DNA of 64,000 bases from Kitasatospora sp. NBC_01266 (GTDB lineage Bacteria; Actinomycetota; Actinomycetes; Streptomycetales; Streptomycetaceae), in assembly GCF_036242395.1 (NCBI RefSeq), contig NZ_CP108458.1, positions 992,001-1,056,000 on the forward strand, read 5' to 3'. Under the pieces are notes generated by a model that saw only the letters and a program-made list of their open reading frames with translations, was not told where the DNA came from and ran no database searches. The position numbers were made by a program, and so were the translations under genes. Below, one piece after another: positions 8,587-16,904 of the stretch (position 1 is its first letter; each line of letters starts with the position of its first letter).

Positions 8587-9876
8587 GTGCACATCGTCTC
8601 CAGCCGGACACGCGTCGGCAAAACATTCCTGGCGGCCTGCGGGATCTCCGCGCTGCTCGCCTCCGCGGCGGCGGCCGGCCCCAACGCCGCTGCCACGCAG
8701 CGCTCTTCCGACGGCGGCGGGCCCGGCCGGGTGATCACCCTGACCACCGCCAAGGTCGGCGCACCCGGCAACCCCTCAGTCGCCGTGCTGCCGTTCGAGG
8801 ACGCCGTCTACCCGACCTGTGCCGACGCCCCGCCGAGCCCGAAGCAGTGCGCGACCCTCGGCTCCGTCGCCTACCCGTACCAGATCGGGCAGCTCGAGAT
8901 CACCGTCGAGCAGTACGTGGACTTCCTGAACACGGTCGACCCCGAGGGCCTCAACCAGCACGCGCTCTGGAACCCGATCGAGAGCTCGGCGGCCTGGCCC
9001 AAGTACGGCCAGATCGACCTCGCCCCCGGCGCGGGCCGCGGCGCCCACTACACGGTGGCCTTCCCGGAGTGGGCCGACAAGCCCTACGCGTTCGCCGACT
9101 TCCTCAAGGAGGCGCGCTTCGTCAACTCGCTCTCCAACGGCCGGCTGATCTCCCGCACCGACAGCACCAGCGGCAGCTTCGGCTACACCTCGTACCGGAT
9201 CGAGCTGTCACCGCGGACCGAGCAGGGGATGTACGACCTCGACCAGCACGCCCCAACCCGCACCCGGGACAACGGCTTCGTCGTGCCCAGCCAGGACGAG
9301 TGGGTCAAAGCCGCCTACTACGACCCGACCGGCGGCGGCACCCTCTCCTACTGGAAGTACCCCACCAACCCCGGCGTCTTCGGCGACGGTGACGCCACCG
9401 CGCCCAACGCCACCGTCCTCAACCCCACCACCGGCGACGTCACCAACCAGGGCCAGCAGCCGCTGGCCAACTACACCCCCGCCAACGGGAGCGCACCCAC
9501 CTGGTGCCCCGGCCAGATCCCCACCGACGTCTGCAACACCGCCAACCCGCTGGGACTGGACCCCACCGAGTACGCCAAGCGCTACCAGGGCGTCGTCGCC
9601 ACCGTCGGCCAGACCAGGACCCCCTCCCCGTGGGGCACCTTCGACCAGGGCGGCAACACCGTCGAGTGGACCGACACCATCACCCCCGGCCCCACCGGAG
9701 GCGACAGCGCGCTCGTCTGGCGACGCCTGCACGGCGGCGTCTCCAACTCCCCGGCCTACCAGATGTGGCTCTCCGCCACCGGCCTGACCCCCCAGGGCAA
9801 CACCTTCTTCAACGGCTACCCCTGGTTCGGCATGCGGATCGGCATCATCGGCGATCTCAACCCCTGCGCGCACTGA
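8587..9876 (+). CDS. Secreted FGE-sulfatase-fold (SUMF1-like) protein
   Basis: A 429-residue exported protein. A signal peptide (about residues 1-31) ends near ASAAAAG. The mature part has the formylglycine-generating-enzyme fold: YQIGQLEITVEQYVDFLNTV at the front, a central VPSQDEWVKAAYYDP, and WGTFDQGGNTVEWTDTI then WRRLHGGVSN near the end. The usual catalytic cysteine pair of true FGEs is not visible at the end of the fold; the cysteines present sit elsewhere. It may therefore be a binding or structural version rather than a sulfatase-activating enzyme. The GTG start at 8587 has only a weak ribosome site. It converges on the kinase gene. Confidence 0.85.
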   Translation: MHIVSSRTRVGKTFLAACGISALLASAAAAGPNAAATQRSSDGGGPGRVITLTTAKVGAPGNPSVAVLPFEDAVYPTCADAPPSPKQCATLGSVAYPYQIGQLEITVEQYVDFLNTVDPEGLNQHALWNPIESSAAWPKYGQIDLAPGAGRGAHYTVAFPEWADKPYAFADFLKEARFVNSLSNGRLISRTDSTSGSFGYTSYRIELSPRTEQGMYDLDQHAPTRTRDNGFVVPSQDEWVKAAYYDPTGGGTLSYWKYPTNPGVFGDGDATAPNATVLNPTTGDVTNQGQQPLANYTPANGSAPTWCPGQIPTDVCNTANPLGLDPTEYAKRYQGVVATVGQTRTPSPWGTFDQGGNTVEWTDTITPGPTGGDSALVWRRLHGGVSNSPAYQMWLSATGLTPQGNTFFNGYPWFGMRIGIIGDLNPCAH

Positions 9877-9881
9877 CCTAC

Positions 9882-9908
9882 CACCGCGGGCGGCCGGCGG
9901 CCGCGGTG
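9882..9908. terminator. Hairpin between convergent genes
   Basis: CACCGCGG at 9882-9889 pairs with CCGCGGTG at 9901-9908, and the GC-rich inner bases can pair further. It fills the gap between the stops of the FGE-fold gene and the kinase gene, so it can serve both strands as a terminator. Confidence 0.65.
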
Positions 9909-11909
9909 TCAGGGGACCTGCCACTCCTGGGACGAGTTGCCCGGGGTGCAGGTGCCCATGGTGAGCTGCCTGCCCGCGCCGTTGTCGGTCAGGCAGTTCT
10001 GCCCCAGGTAGTCCTTGACGTAGACGCCGGACGGCGCCGACACCACCGTCCAGGCGGACGGACCCGCGTAGCCCGAGACGAGTTGAATGCCGGTGCCGCC
10101 GTAGTAGACCACCCCGAGCGGGCTGTCGTTCGCGTTGCAGGCGGTGAAGGTGGCCCAGGTCTGAACGGCCCCGCGCAGCCAGCCGTAGCTGGTGTTCCCG
10201 CCCATGATCACCGCACCGCTCCCCGACGGATTGCCGTCGGCCAGGCCGGCCTTGAGCCCGTCGCCGACGTTGACGATGGCACCCCAGCCGCTGCCGCCGC
10301 AGCCGGCGGGCGGGCCGGCCGCCGGGGGCGCGGGGTTGGGCGGCTGGGTGGTGGGCTGGCTGACCGGCGCGGAGCCGCCGCCCGAGGAGCCACCGGATCC
10401 CGTGCCGCCGCCACCTCCCGGGTTGCTGCCGTTGCTGCCACCGGCACCGCCGCCGCTGCCGGTGCCGGTGGCAGCCGTGCCACCGCCGCCACCACCCGCT
10501 GCTGTGCCACCGCCGGTGCGGGCTCCGCTGCCGCCACCCGGCGCGGGCGCGGCACCGCCACCACCCTGCGGCTGGGCCGCGCCCTGTCCCCCACCGCCGG
10601 CCGGCGCAGACACGCCCGGCGCCGATGAGCCCGAGGGGGTCGCGCTGCTCGGCGCAGCCGGAGCTGACGCCGACGCCGACACGGCGGTCGAAGGCGAGGG
10701 TGAGGCCGGTCCCGACGCACTCGGCGACCCGGAGCCCGGTGCCGAGGCGCCGGCCAGCGGGCGGCCGGCCACCACCGAGGTGACCGGGTGCGGGTCGCGG
10801 GCGGCCGCGTCGGAGCTGAACGGGGTCTGGTCGATCAGCACCGCCGAGCCGACCACCACGGTCACGCCGCACGGGATCAGCAGCGGCAGCACGAAGCGGC
10901 GCCGGATCCACGGCCGGCGCGGCGCGACGTCCGGCTGGGTCTTCGCCAGGTCCGGGTCCGCCCCGACGGTCGGCGTGGCGACGGTCTTCGCCGCCGGTGC
11001 GACCTCGAGCTCCGCTGCGGGCGGGGTCTTGGCCTTCACCAGCGGGATCGTCCGGGAGGCGATCACCGCCGCGACCGGCACCCCCTGCGCCGCTCCCCGG
11101 GCCGCCGCCGCCATCTCGGCGGCGTTGGCGAACCGCTCCTCGGTCGGCTTGGCGAGCGCCGTCGCGACCAGGTCCCGCACCGGCTGCGCGAAGCTCCCGG
11201 GCAACTCGGGCGCGGGCTCCCGGACATGCTTGAGCACGATCTCCAGCGCCGTCTCACCCGTGAACGGCGGCTCACCGACGAGCATCTCGTAGCAGAGCAC
11301 GCCCATCGAGTAGAGGTCGGAGGCCGGGTTCGAAGCCGCCCCCTCGGCCCGCTCGGGCGCCACGTACAGGGCCGTGCCCAGCACCGCGTGGGAGGAGGTG
11401 ATCCGGGTCCCGGCCATCGCGCTGGCGATCCCGAAGTCGGTCACCGCCACCCGGTCGTCCTCCCGGAGCATCAGGTTGGACGGCTTGATGTCCCGGTGCA
11501 CGATGCCCCGTTGATGCGCCGCGTGCAGCGCGTCCAGCGCCTGCGCGACGATCTCCAGCGCGCGCTCGGCCGGCAGCGGTCCGCTCTCCGTGAGCACCAC
11601 GTCCAGCGGCCGGCCCGTGATCAGCTCCATCACGATGTAGGCGACCCGGTCCTCGGCCTCCTCGCCGCTCTCGCCGTAGTCGTGCACCTCGACGATGCCC
11701 GGGTGGTTGATCGAGGCCAGCAGCCGCGCTTCCCGCCGGAACCGCTCCATGAACGTCGCGTCGTCCAGCAGCCCGGGCAGCAGGATCTTCACCGCCACCT
11801 GGCGGCCGAGCACACTGTCCTCGGCCCGCCAGACCTCCCCCATCGCCCCGCCGCCGAGCCGCTCGGTGAGCGTGTAGCGACCACCGAGCTCGGTCCCCCG
11901 ACCCCACAT
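9909..11909 (-). CDS. Membrane Ser/Thr protein kinase with ricin-like external domain
   Basis: A 666-residue PknB-type receptor kinase. The kinase domain covers about residues 10-270, with GGGAMGEV loop, lysine K41 in VAVK, HRD aspartate D140, DFG aspartate D158 and an APE segment. One membrane helix follows (about 345-370, FVLPLLIPCGVTVVV). The outside part has a long Pro/Ser/Ala then Gly/Ser linker (about 385-530) and a C-terminal domain with four cysteines ending in QEWQVP, like the last QxW repeat of a ricin-type lectin. It may sense a carbohydrate at the cell surface. The start at 11909 was chosen because AGGGGGA lies upstream; an ATG at 11936 lacks one. Confidence 0.92.
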   Translation of the reverse strand: MWGRGTELGGRYTLTERLGGGAMGEVWRAEDSVLGRQVAVKILLPGLLDDATFMERFRREARLLASINHPGIVEVHDYGESGEEAEDRVAYIVMELITGRPLDVVLTESGPLPAERALEIVAQALDALHAAHQRGIVHRDIKPSNLMLREDDRVAVTDFGIASAMAGTRITSSHAVLGTALYVAPERAEGAASNPASDLYSMGVLCYEMLVGEPPFTGETALEIVLKHVREPAPELPGSFAQPVRDLVATALAKPTEERFANAAEMAAAARGAAQGVPVAAVIASRTIPLVKAKTPPAAELEVAPAAKTVATPTVGADPDLAKTQPDVAPRRPWIRRRFVLPLLIPCGVTVVVGSAVLIDQTPFSSDAAARDPHPVTSVVAGRPLAGASAPGSGSPSASGPASPSPSTAVSASASAPAAPSSATPSGSSAPGVSAPAGGGGQGAAQPQGGGGAAPAPGGGSGARTGGGTAAGGGGGGTAATGTGSGGGAGGSNGSNPGGGGGTGSGGSSGGGSAPVSQPTTQPPNPAPPAAGPPAGCGGSGWGAIVNVGDGLKAGLADGNPSGSGAVIMGGNTSYGWLRGAVQTWATFTACNANDSPLGVVYYGGTGIQLVSGYAGPSAWTVVSAPSGVYVKDYLGQNCLTDNGAGRQLTMGTCTPGNSSQEWQVP

Positions 11910-12006
11910 GCCCCGTCCCCCTGTCAGGCCCGGCATGACAGTTCGTCAGCCGACAGCGACAGTGTGCCAGAGCCCTCGCGATGGTCCAAGATGGACGGTG
12001 CAAGCC

Positions 12007-12066
12007 GGGTCAGTTCGAGTCGGGTCAGTCCGAGTCGGGTCAGTCCGAGTCAGGTTGGTTCGGGTA
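12007..12066. repeat. 15-bp tandem repeat upstream of the kinase gene
   Basis: Four head-to-tail 15-base units: 12007-12021, 12022-12036 and 12037-12051 are near-identical (GGGTCAGTYCGAGTC) and 12052-12066 is degenerate. They lie between the alcohol dehydrogenase stop and the kinase start, about 100 bases upstream of the kinase ATG. They could be repeated regulator sites or plain slippage products. Confidence 0.75.
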
Positions 12067-12070
12067 GGCG

Positions 12071-13150
12071 TCAGAACACCACCAGCGAGCGCCCGCCCTG
12101 CCCCGCGCGCATCCGCTCGAACGCGGCGGGGATCTCGTCCAGCGTGATCCGGTCGGTGATCAGCGCCTCCAGGTCGAGCCGCCCCGCGCGCACGTGCTCG
12201 GCGAGCAGCGGGACGTCCTGGGCCGGGTCGCTGTTGCCGTACACGCAGGCACTCAGCGTGCGGGCGAAGTGGAACAGCTCCAGCGAGGAGAAGGAGACCA
12301 GGTCGTCCTTGCCGCCGATGCCCACCACCGTGGTCCGCCCGCCCCGGCGGGTGGTGGACCAGGCGGCCCGGATCGTGCTGCCCCGGCCGACGCACTCGAA
12401 GGCCTGGTCGGCACCGTGGCCATCAGTCAACTTCCGTACCGTGCGGGCCAGCTGGTCGTCCGCCAGGAGGAACTCGGTGGCTCCGTGACGGCGCGCCAGC
12501 TCCTCCTTCTGCGGGCTGACGTCGACCGCGATGATCGGGCCGGCGCCGGCGATCCGGGCCGCCTGCAGCACCGCCAGGCCCACCCCGCCCAGGCCGAGCA
12601 CCACCACCGACTCACCGGCCCGGACCCGGGCGGCGTTGTGCACCGCCCCGTAGCCGGTCAGCACCGCGCAGCCGAGCAGCGCGGCCGAGGTGAGCGGCAC
12701 GCCGTCGGGCACCGGCAGCAGGGCGCGTTCGCTGACCACCGTCTCCTCGGCGAAGGCCGCCACGCCGAGCCCGGGGTAGACGGCGGTGCCGTCCGCGAGC
12801 GCGCCGTAGGTCTCGCCGTAGGCTTCGCCCGCGCGCTCGCACAGCCACGGCTCGCCGAGTCCGCAGAGGTGGCAGCCGCCGCAGGCGGGGGCCCAGTTGA
12901 GCACCACCGGGTCGCCGACCCGCACGGTGCTGACGCCCGCACCGACGGCGGCCACCGTGCCCGCGCCCTCGTGGCCGAGGACCACGGGGGTGGGGGCCCG
13001 CAGCACGCCGGTGGCGAGCGACAGGTCGGAGTGGCAGACGCCGGCGGCGGCCAGCTTGACCCGGACCTGGCCGGGGCCGGGCTCGGGCAACTCGATCTCG
13101 GTCAGCTCCAGCGGAGCGCCAACGGCGGTGAGCAGGGCGGCGCGAACCAT
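12071..13150 (-). CDS. Zinc-dependent alcohol dehydrogenase (MDR family)
   Basis: A 359-residue medium-chain zinc dehydrogenase. Catalytic zinc ligands are C39 (GVCHSD), H60 and E61 (GHEGAG) and a later cysteine. The structural zinc lobe has C90, C93, C96 and C104. The NAD-binding fold has VVLGLGGVGLAVL with an acidic residue ending the next strand (IIAVDVS), which suggests NAD rather than NADP. It lies 29 bases after the aldehyde dehydrogenase at 13180-14598 on the same strand, so the pair can turn an alcohol into an acid through the aldehyde. The substrate may be the amino-alcohol intermediate of the neighbouring locus; that is inference. Confidence 0.92.
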   Translation of the reverse strand: MVRAALLTAVGAPLELTEIELPEPGPGQVRVKLAAAGVCHSDLSLATGVLRAPTPVVLGHEGAGTVAAVGAGVSTVRVGDPVVLNWAPACGGCHLCGLGEPWLCERAGEAYGETYGALADGTAVYPGLGVAAFAEETVVSERALLPVPDGVPLTSAALLGCAVLTGYGAVHNAARVRAGESVVVLGLGGVGLAVLQAARIAGAGPIIAVDVSPQKEELARRHGATEFLLADDQLARTVRKLTDGHGADQAFECVGRGSTIRAAWSTTRRGGRTTVVGIGGKDDLVSFSSLELFHFARTLSACVYGNSDPAQDVPLLAEHVRAGRLDLEALITDRITLDEIPAAFERMRAGQGGRSLVVF

Positions 13151-13179
13151 GGTGTTCCTCTCGGTAGGTGGTGAAGGGG

Positions 13180-14598
13180 TCAGAGCTGGAGCGACTTGGT
13201 CTGCAGGAACTCCTCCAGGCCGTGCCGTCCCAACTCCCGCCCGACCCCGGAGGACTTGTACCCGCCGAACGGCGCCAGCGGGTTGAACTGGCCGCCGTTG
13301 ATGTGCACCTGGCCGGTGTCCATCCGCCGGGCGAAGGCGATCGCGCTCTCCTGGTCCGCCGCCCAGACCCCGCCCGCCAGGCCGTACTCGGTCCCGTTGG
13401 CGATCTCCAGGGCGTGCTCCTCGTCCCGGTAGGCGAGGATCGACAGCACCGGGCCGAAGATCTCCTCCCGCGCGACCGCCATGTCGGGCGTGACGTCGGC
13501 GAGCACGGTGGGCTGGACGTAGTAGCCGGTAGGCAGTTCGGCCGGGGCCTCGGCGCCGCCGACCACCAGCCGGGCGCCCTGGGCCAGACCGCTCTCGATG
13601 TAACCGCGCACCCGGTCACGCTGCTTGGCGCTGACCACCGGGCCCATCCGGGTCTGCGGGGCGGCCGGGTCACCGGGCCGGTACTTGGCGGCGGCCTTCG
13701 CGGCCAGCGCGACGGCCTCCTCGTACTGGTCCTGGTGGACCAGCAGCCGGGTCCAGGCGGTGCAGGTCTGGCCGGAGTTGGCGAAGACGTTGGCGGCGTT
13801 CACGTTGACCGCCCGGGCCAGGTCGGCGCCGGGCAGCACCACGTTGGCCGACTTGCCGCCCAGCTCCAGGGCCACCTTCTTGACGCCGCGCCCGGCCACC
13901 TCGCCGATCGCGCGGCCCACGGCCGTGGAACCGGTGAAGGAGACCAGGTCCACCTCGGGGTGGGCGACCAGCGCCGCGCCGACCACCGTGCCCAGGCCGG
14001 TGACCAGGTTGAAGACCCCGGCCGGGAAGCCGGCCGCGTCCACCAGCTCGGCGAACAGTCGGGCCACCAGCGGGGTGTCCTCGGCGGGCTTGAGGACCAC
14101 GGTGCAGCCGGCCGCGAGCGCCGGGACCACCTTGGCGACGATCTGGTGCAGCGGATAGTTCCAAGGGGTGATCGCGGCGACCACGCCGGCCGGCTCGGCC
14201 AGGACGGTGGAGTTGCCCACCTGCTCCTGGAACTCGTAGCCGGCCAGCAGCTCCAGGTAGCCGGAGGCGACCGTGAGCGGCAGCCCCGCCTGCACGTTGG
14301 CGGCGAAGCCGATCGGGCTGCCCTGCTCGGCACTGACCGTCTCGGCGATCTCCTGCTGCCGGGCGGCCAGGCCGTCGCGCAGCCGGGTGAGCGGTACCAG
14401 GCGCTGCTCGCGGGTGGTGGCGCCCCAGGACCGGGCGGCGGCGCGGGCGGCGGCCACGGCGGCGTCGATGTCGGCGGGCGTGCCGGCCGGGACGGTGGCG
14501 ATCACCTGCTCGGTGGCGGGGTTGACCACCGGCAGCGGCTCACCGCCGAGGCTGGGCCGCCAGGCGCCGCCGATGTACTGGTCCGCATGCTGCTGCAC
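13180..14598 (-). CDS. NAD(P)-dependent aldehyde dehydrogenase
   Basis: A 472-residue aldehyde dehydrogenase of standard length. The general-base glutamate is E245 (ALELGGKS) and the catalytic cysteine is C279 (NSGQTCT). The cofactor-binding ITPWNYPL and FTGSTAVG segments are intact. It oxidises an aldehyde to the acid in the cytoplasm. It is first in a two-gene unit with the zinc alcohol dehydrogenase and is separated from the upstream SDR gene by 157 bases that hold an inverted repeat, so it may be expressed from its own regulated promoter. The substrate is unknown; an aminoaldehyde or acetaldehyde-type compound fits the setting. Confidence 0.93.
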   Translation of the reverse strand: MQQHADQYIGGAWRPSLGGEPLPVVNPATEQVIATVPAGTPADIDAAVAAARAAARSWGATTREQRLVPLTRLRDGLAARQQEIAETVSAEQGSPIGFAANVQAGLPLTVASGYLELLAGYEFQEQVGNSTVLAEPAGVVAAITPWNYPLHQIVAKVVPALAAGCTVVLKPAEDTPLVARLFAELVDAAGFPAGVFNLVTGLGTVVGAALVAHPEVDLVSFTGSTAVGRAIGEVAGRGVKKVALELGGKSANVVLPGADLARAVNVNAANVFANSGQTCTAWTRLLVHQDQYEEAVALAAKAAAKYRPGDPAAPQTRMGPVVSAKQRDRVRGYIESGLAQGARLVVGGAEAPAELPTGYYVQPTVLADVTPDMAVAREEIFGPVLSILAYRDEEHALEIANGTEYGLAGGVWAADQESAIAFARRMDTGQVHINGGQFNPLAPFGGYKSSGVGRELGRHGLEEFLQTKSLQL

Positions 14599-14627
14599 GG
14601 GTGGTCCTCTCCTCGCCGCCAGGACGT

Positions 14628-14648
14628 TTAACTACCGTTGCTAGTTAA
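14628..14648. promoter_or_regulatory. Inverted repeat operator upstream of the aldehyde dehydrogenase
   Basis: TTAACTA at 14628-14634 and TAGTTAA at 14642-14648 are exact reverse complements around a 7-base spacer. This is an unusually AT-rich island in the GC-rich DNA, 30 bases upstream of the ATG at 14598. Shape and length fit a TetR- or MarR-type dimer site overlapping a promoter. No such regulator gene is adjacent. The rest of the gap up to 14755 shows nothing else. Confidence 0.5.
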
Positions 14649-14755
14649 CGCCGTGTGCCCTGCACCCCGCAAGCATGCCGCAGCGCCGCACCGCACCCCC
14701 CGGGCGGGTGCGGCGCGGCGCTGCGAGGTCCGATTCCTACTGCGGGGTCCGGTCC

Positions 14756-15523
14756 TTACTGCGGGGTCACGTACGCACCTGAGATGCCGCCGTCCACCAG
14801 GAAGGTGTTCGCCGTCATGAACGAGGAGTCGTCGCTGGCCAGGAAGGCCACGGCGGCCGCGATCTCGCTCGGCTCGGCGAACCGGCCCAGCGGGATGTGC
14901 ACCAGGCGGCGGGCGGCGCGCTCCGGGTCCTTGGCGAAGAGCTCCTGGAGCAGCGGGGTGTTGACCGGCCCGGGGCAGAGCGCGTTCACCCGGATCCCCT
15001 CGCGGGCGAACTGCACACCCAGCTCGCGGGACATCGACAGCACCCCGCCCTTGGAGGCGCTGTAGGAGATCTGCGAGGTGGCCGCGCCCATCACCGCGAC
15101 GAACGAGGCGGTGTTGATGATCGAGCCCTTGCCCAGGCGCTGCATGTGCGGGATCGCGTACTTGCAGCAGAGGTAGACGCTGGTCAGGTTGACCTCCTGG
15201 ACCCGCTTCCAGGCCTCCAGGCCGGTGGTGAGGATCGAGTCGTCCTCGGGCGGCGAGATGCCGGCGTTGTTGAAGGCGATGTCCAGGCGGCCGTACTCGG
15301 CCACCGCTGCCTCGTACATCGCCTTGACCGCTTCCTCGTCGGTCACGTCGGCGCGCACGAAGAGCCCGCCGACCTCCTCGGCGGCCGCCTTGCCGCTCTT
15401 CTCGTCCAGGTCGACGCAGACGACCTTGGCTCCCTCGCTCGCCAGGCGGCGGGCGCTGGCCAGGCCGATTCCACTGCCCGCACCGGTGATCACGGCCACC
15501 CGGCCGTCGAGACGATTGGTCAT
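14756..15523 (-). CDS. Short-chain dehydrogenase/reductase
   Basis: A 255-residue classical SDR. The cofactor motif is TGAGSGIG (about 13-20) with D38-D40 at the end of the second strand, typical of NAD preference. The NNAG structural motif and the catalytic S140, Y154 and K158 (YSASK) are intact. The C-terminal signature FLASDDSSFMTANTFLVDGG is typical. GGAGGAG lies 8 bases before the ATG. Only 4 bases separate it from the upstream aldehyde dehydrogenase, so it belongs to the same operon. In a gamma-glutamyl amino-alcohol pathway it could oxidise the hydroxyl group; that role is inferred. Confidence 0.93.
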   Translation of the reverse strand: MTNRLDGRVAVITGAGSGIGLASARRLASEGAKVVCVDLDEKSGKAAAEEVGGLFVRADVTDEEAVKAMYEAAVAEYGRLDIAFNNAGISPPEDDSILTTGLEAWKRVQEVNLTSVYLCCKYAIPHMQRLGKGSIINTASFVAVMGAATSQISYSASKGGVLSMSRELGVQFAREGIRVNALCPGPVNTPLLQELFAKDPERAARRLVHIPLGRFAEPSEIAAAVAFLASDDSSFMTANTFLVDGGISGAYVTPQ

Positions 15524-15527
15524 CTGA

Positions 15528-16904
15528 CTACTCCTCCGTGGAGATGAAGACGTTCTTGGTTTCGGTGAAGGCACTGAGGGCGTCGGGGCCCAGTTCGCGG
15601 CCGAGACCGGACTGCTTGAAGCCGCCGAACGGGGTGGTGTAGCGCACCGAGGAGTGCGAGTTGACCGAGAGGTTGCCGGCCTCCACACCACGGGCCAGCC
15701 GCAGCGCGCGGCCCAGGTCCCGGGTCCAGATCGAGCCGGCCAGGCCGTACTCGGTGGCGTTGGCGATCCGCAGCGCGTCGGCCTCGTCGGTGAACGGGAC
15801 GACGGCGACCACCGGGCCGAAGACCTCCTCGGTGAAGACCCGCGAACGCTGGTCCACCGGGGCCAGCACGGTCGGCGGGAACCAGAAGCCCTTGCCGTCC
15901 GGAACCTTGCCCTGGAGGTGAATTGACACATCGTCAGTCAGGTAGGAGCTGACCCTGGCATGGTGCGCCGCCGAGATCAGCGGCCCCATCTCGGTGCTCT
16001 CCTCGCGCGGGTCGCCCACCTTGACCCCGAGCACAGCCGGCTCCAGCAGCGCCAGGAACTCGTCCAGCGCGCTCTCCTGGACCAGGATCCTGGACCGGGC
16101 GCAGCAGTCCTGGCCCGCGTTGTCGAAGACGGCGTAGGGCGCGGTGGCGGCGGCCTTGGCCAGATCGGCGTCGGCGAAGACGATGTTGGCGCTCTTGCCG
16201 CCGAGTTCCAGGGTGACCGGCTTGACCTGCTCGGCGCAGCCGGCCGCGATCTCCTTGCCGACCCGGGTGGAACCGGTGAAGACCACCTTGCGCACGTCGG
16301 GGTGGGTGACGAAGCGGCGGCCGACCACCGGGCCGTGGCCCGGCAGCACCTGGAACACGCCCTCCGGCAGCCCGGCGGCGAGCGCGAGTTCGGCCAGCCG
16401 CAGCGCGGTGAGCGGGGTCAGCTCGGCGGGCTTGAGCACCACCGTGTTGCCGGCCGCCAGCGCCGGGGCCAGGCCCCAGGCGGCGATCGGCAGCGGGAAG
16501 TTCCACGGCACGATGATGCCGACCACGCCGAGCGGTTCCTGGAAGGTGACGTCGATCCCGCCCGCGACCGGGATCTGCCGGCCGAACAGCCGCTCCGGCG
16601 CTGCGGCGTAGTACTCGATCACGTCGCGCGCGTTGCCCGCCTCCCAGCGGGCGTTGCCGATGGTGTGGCCGGCGTTGGCCACCTCCAGTTGGGCCAGGTG
16701 CTCGCGGTCGGCGTCCACGGCTGCCGCGAACGCGCGCAGCAGCCTGGCCCGGTCGGCCGGACTGACCCGGCGCCAGCTCTCGAACGCGGCCTTGGCACGG
16801 GCGATCGCGGCGTCGGTGGCGGCCAGGTCGGCCATCGCGACGGTCTCGATCACCTCCTCGGTGGCGGGGTTGACCACCTCGAAGAGGTCGGCGGGTTGGG
16901 TCAC
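15528..16904 (-). CDS. Aldehyde dehydrogenase, gamma-glutamyl-aminoaldehyde type
   Basis: A 458-residue aldehyde dehydrogenase with E233 (TLELGGKS) and catalytic C267 (NAGQDCCARS). The NAGQDCC wording, rather than NSGQTC, resembles the betaine/gamma-aminobutyraldehyde (PuuC-like) branch. It would turn a gamma-glutamyl-aminoaldehyde into the acid before PuuD-type hydrolysis. Its ATG overlaps the stop of the hydrolase gene by 4 bases (ATGA), so the two are translated together. Operon order is permease, ligase, hydrolase, this gene, SDR. Confidence 0.93.
   Translation of the reverse strand: MTQPADLFEVVNPATEEVIETVAMADLAATDAAIARAKAAFESWRRVSPADRARLLRAFAAAVDADREHLAQLEVANAGHTIGNARWEAGNARDVIEYYAAAPERLFGRQIPVAGGIDVTFQEPLGVVGIIVPWNFPLPIAAWGLAPALAAGNTVVLKPAELTPLTALRLAELALAAGLPEGVFQVLPGHGPVVGRRFVTHPDVRKVVFTGSTRVGKEIAAGCAEQVKPVTLELGGKSANIVFADADLAKAAATAPYAVFDNAGQDCCARSRILVQESALDEFLALLEPAVLGVKVGDPREESTEMGPLISAAHHARVSSYLTDDVSIHLQGKVPDGKGFWFPPTVLAPVDQRSRVFTEEVFGPVVAVVPFTDEADALRIANATEYGLAGSIWTRDLGRALRLARGVEAGNLSVNSHSSVRYTTPFGGFKQSGLGRELGPDALSAFTETKNVFISTEE

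Noticed and set aside
11325-11345. GGTTCGAAGCC resembling a tRNA T-arm
   Set aside because: It lies inside the kinase coding region, and no acceptor, D or anticodon arms can be found around it.
12007-12066. Short CRISPR-like array
   Set aside because: Head-to-tail 15-base units without spacers; this is a plain tandem repeat.
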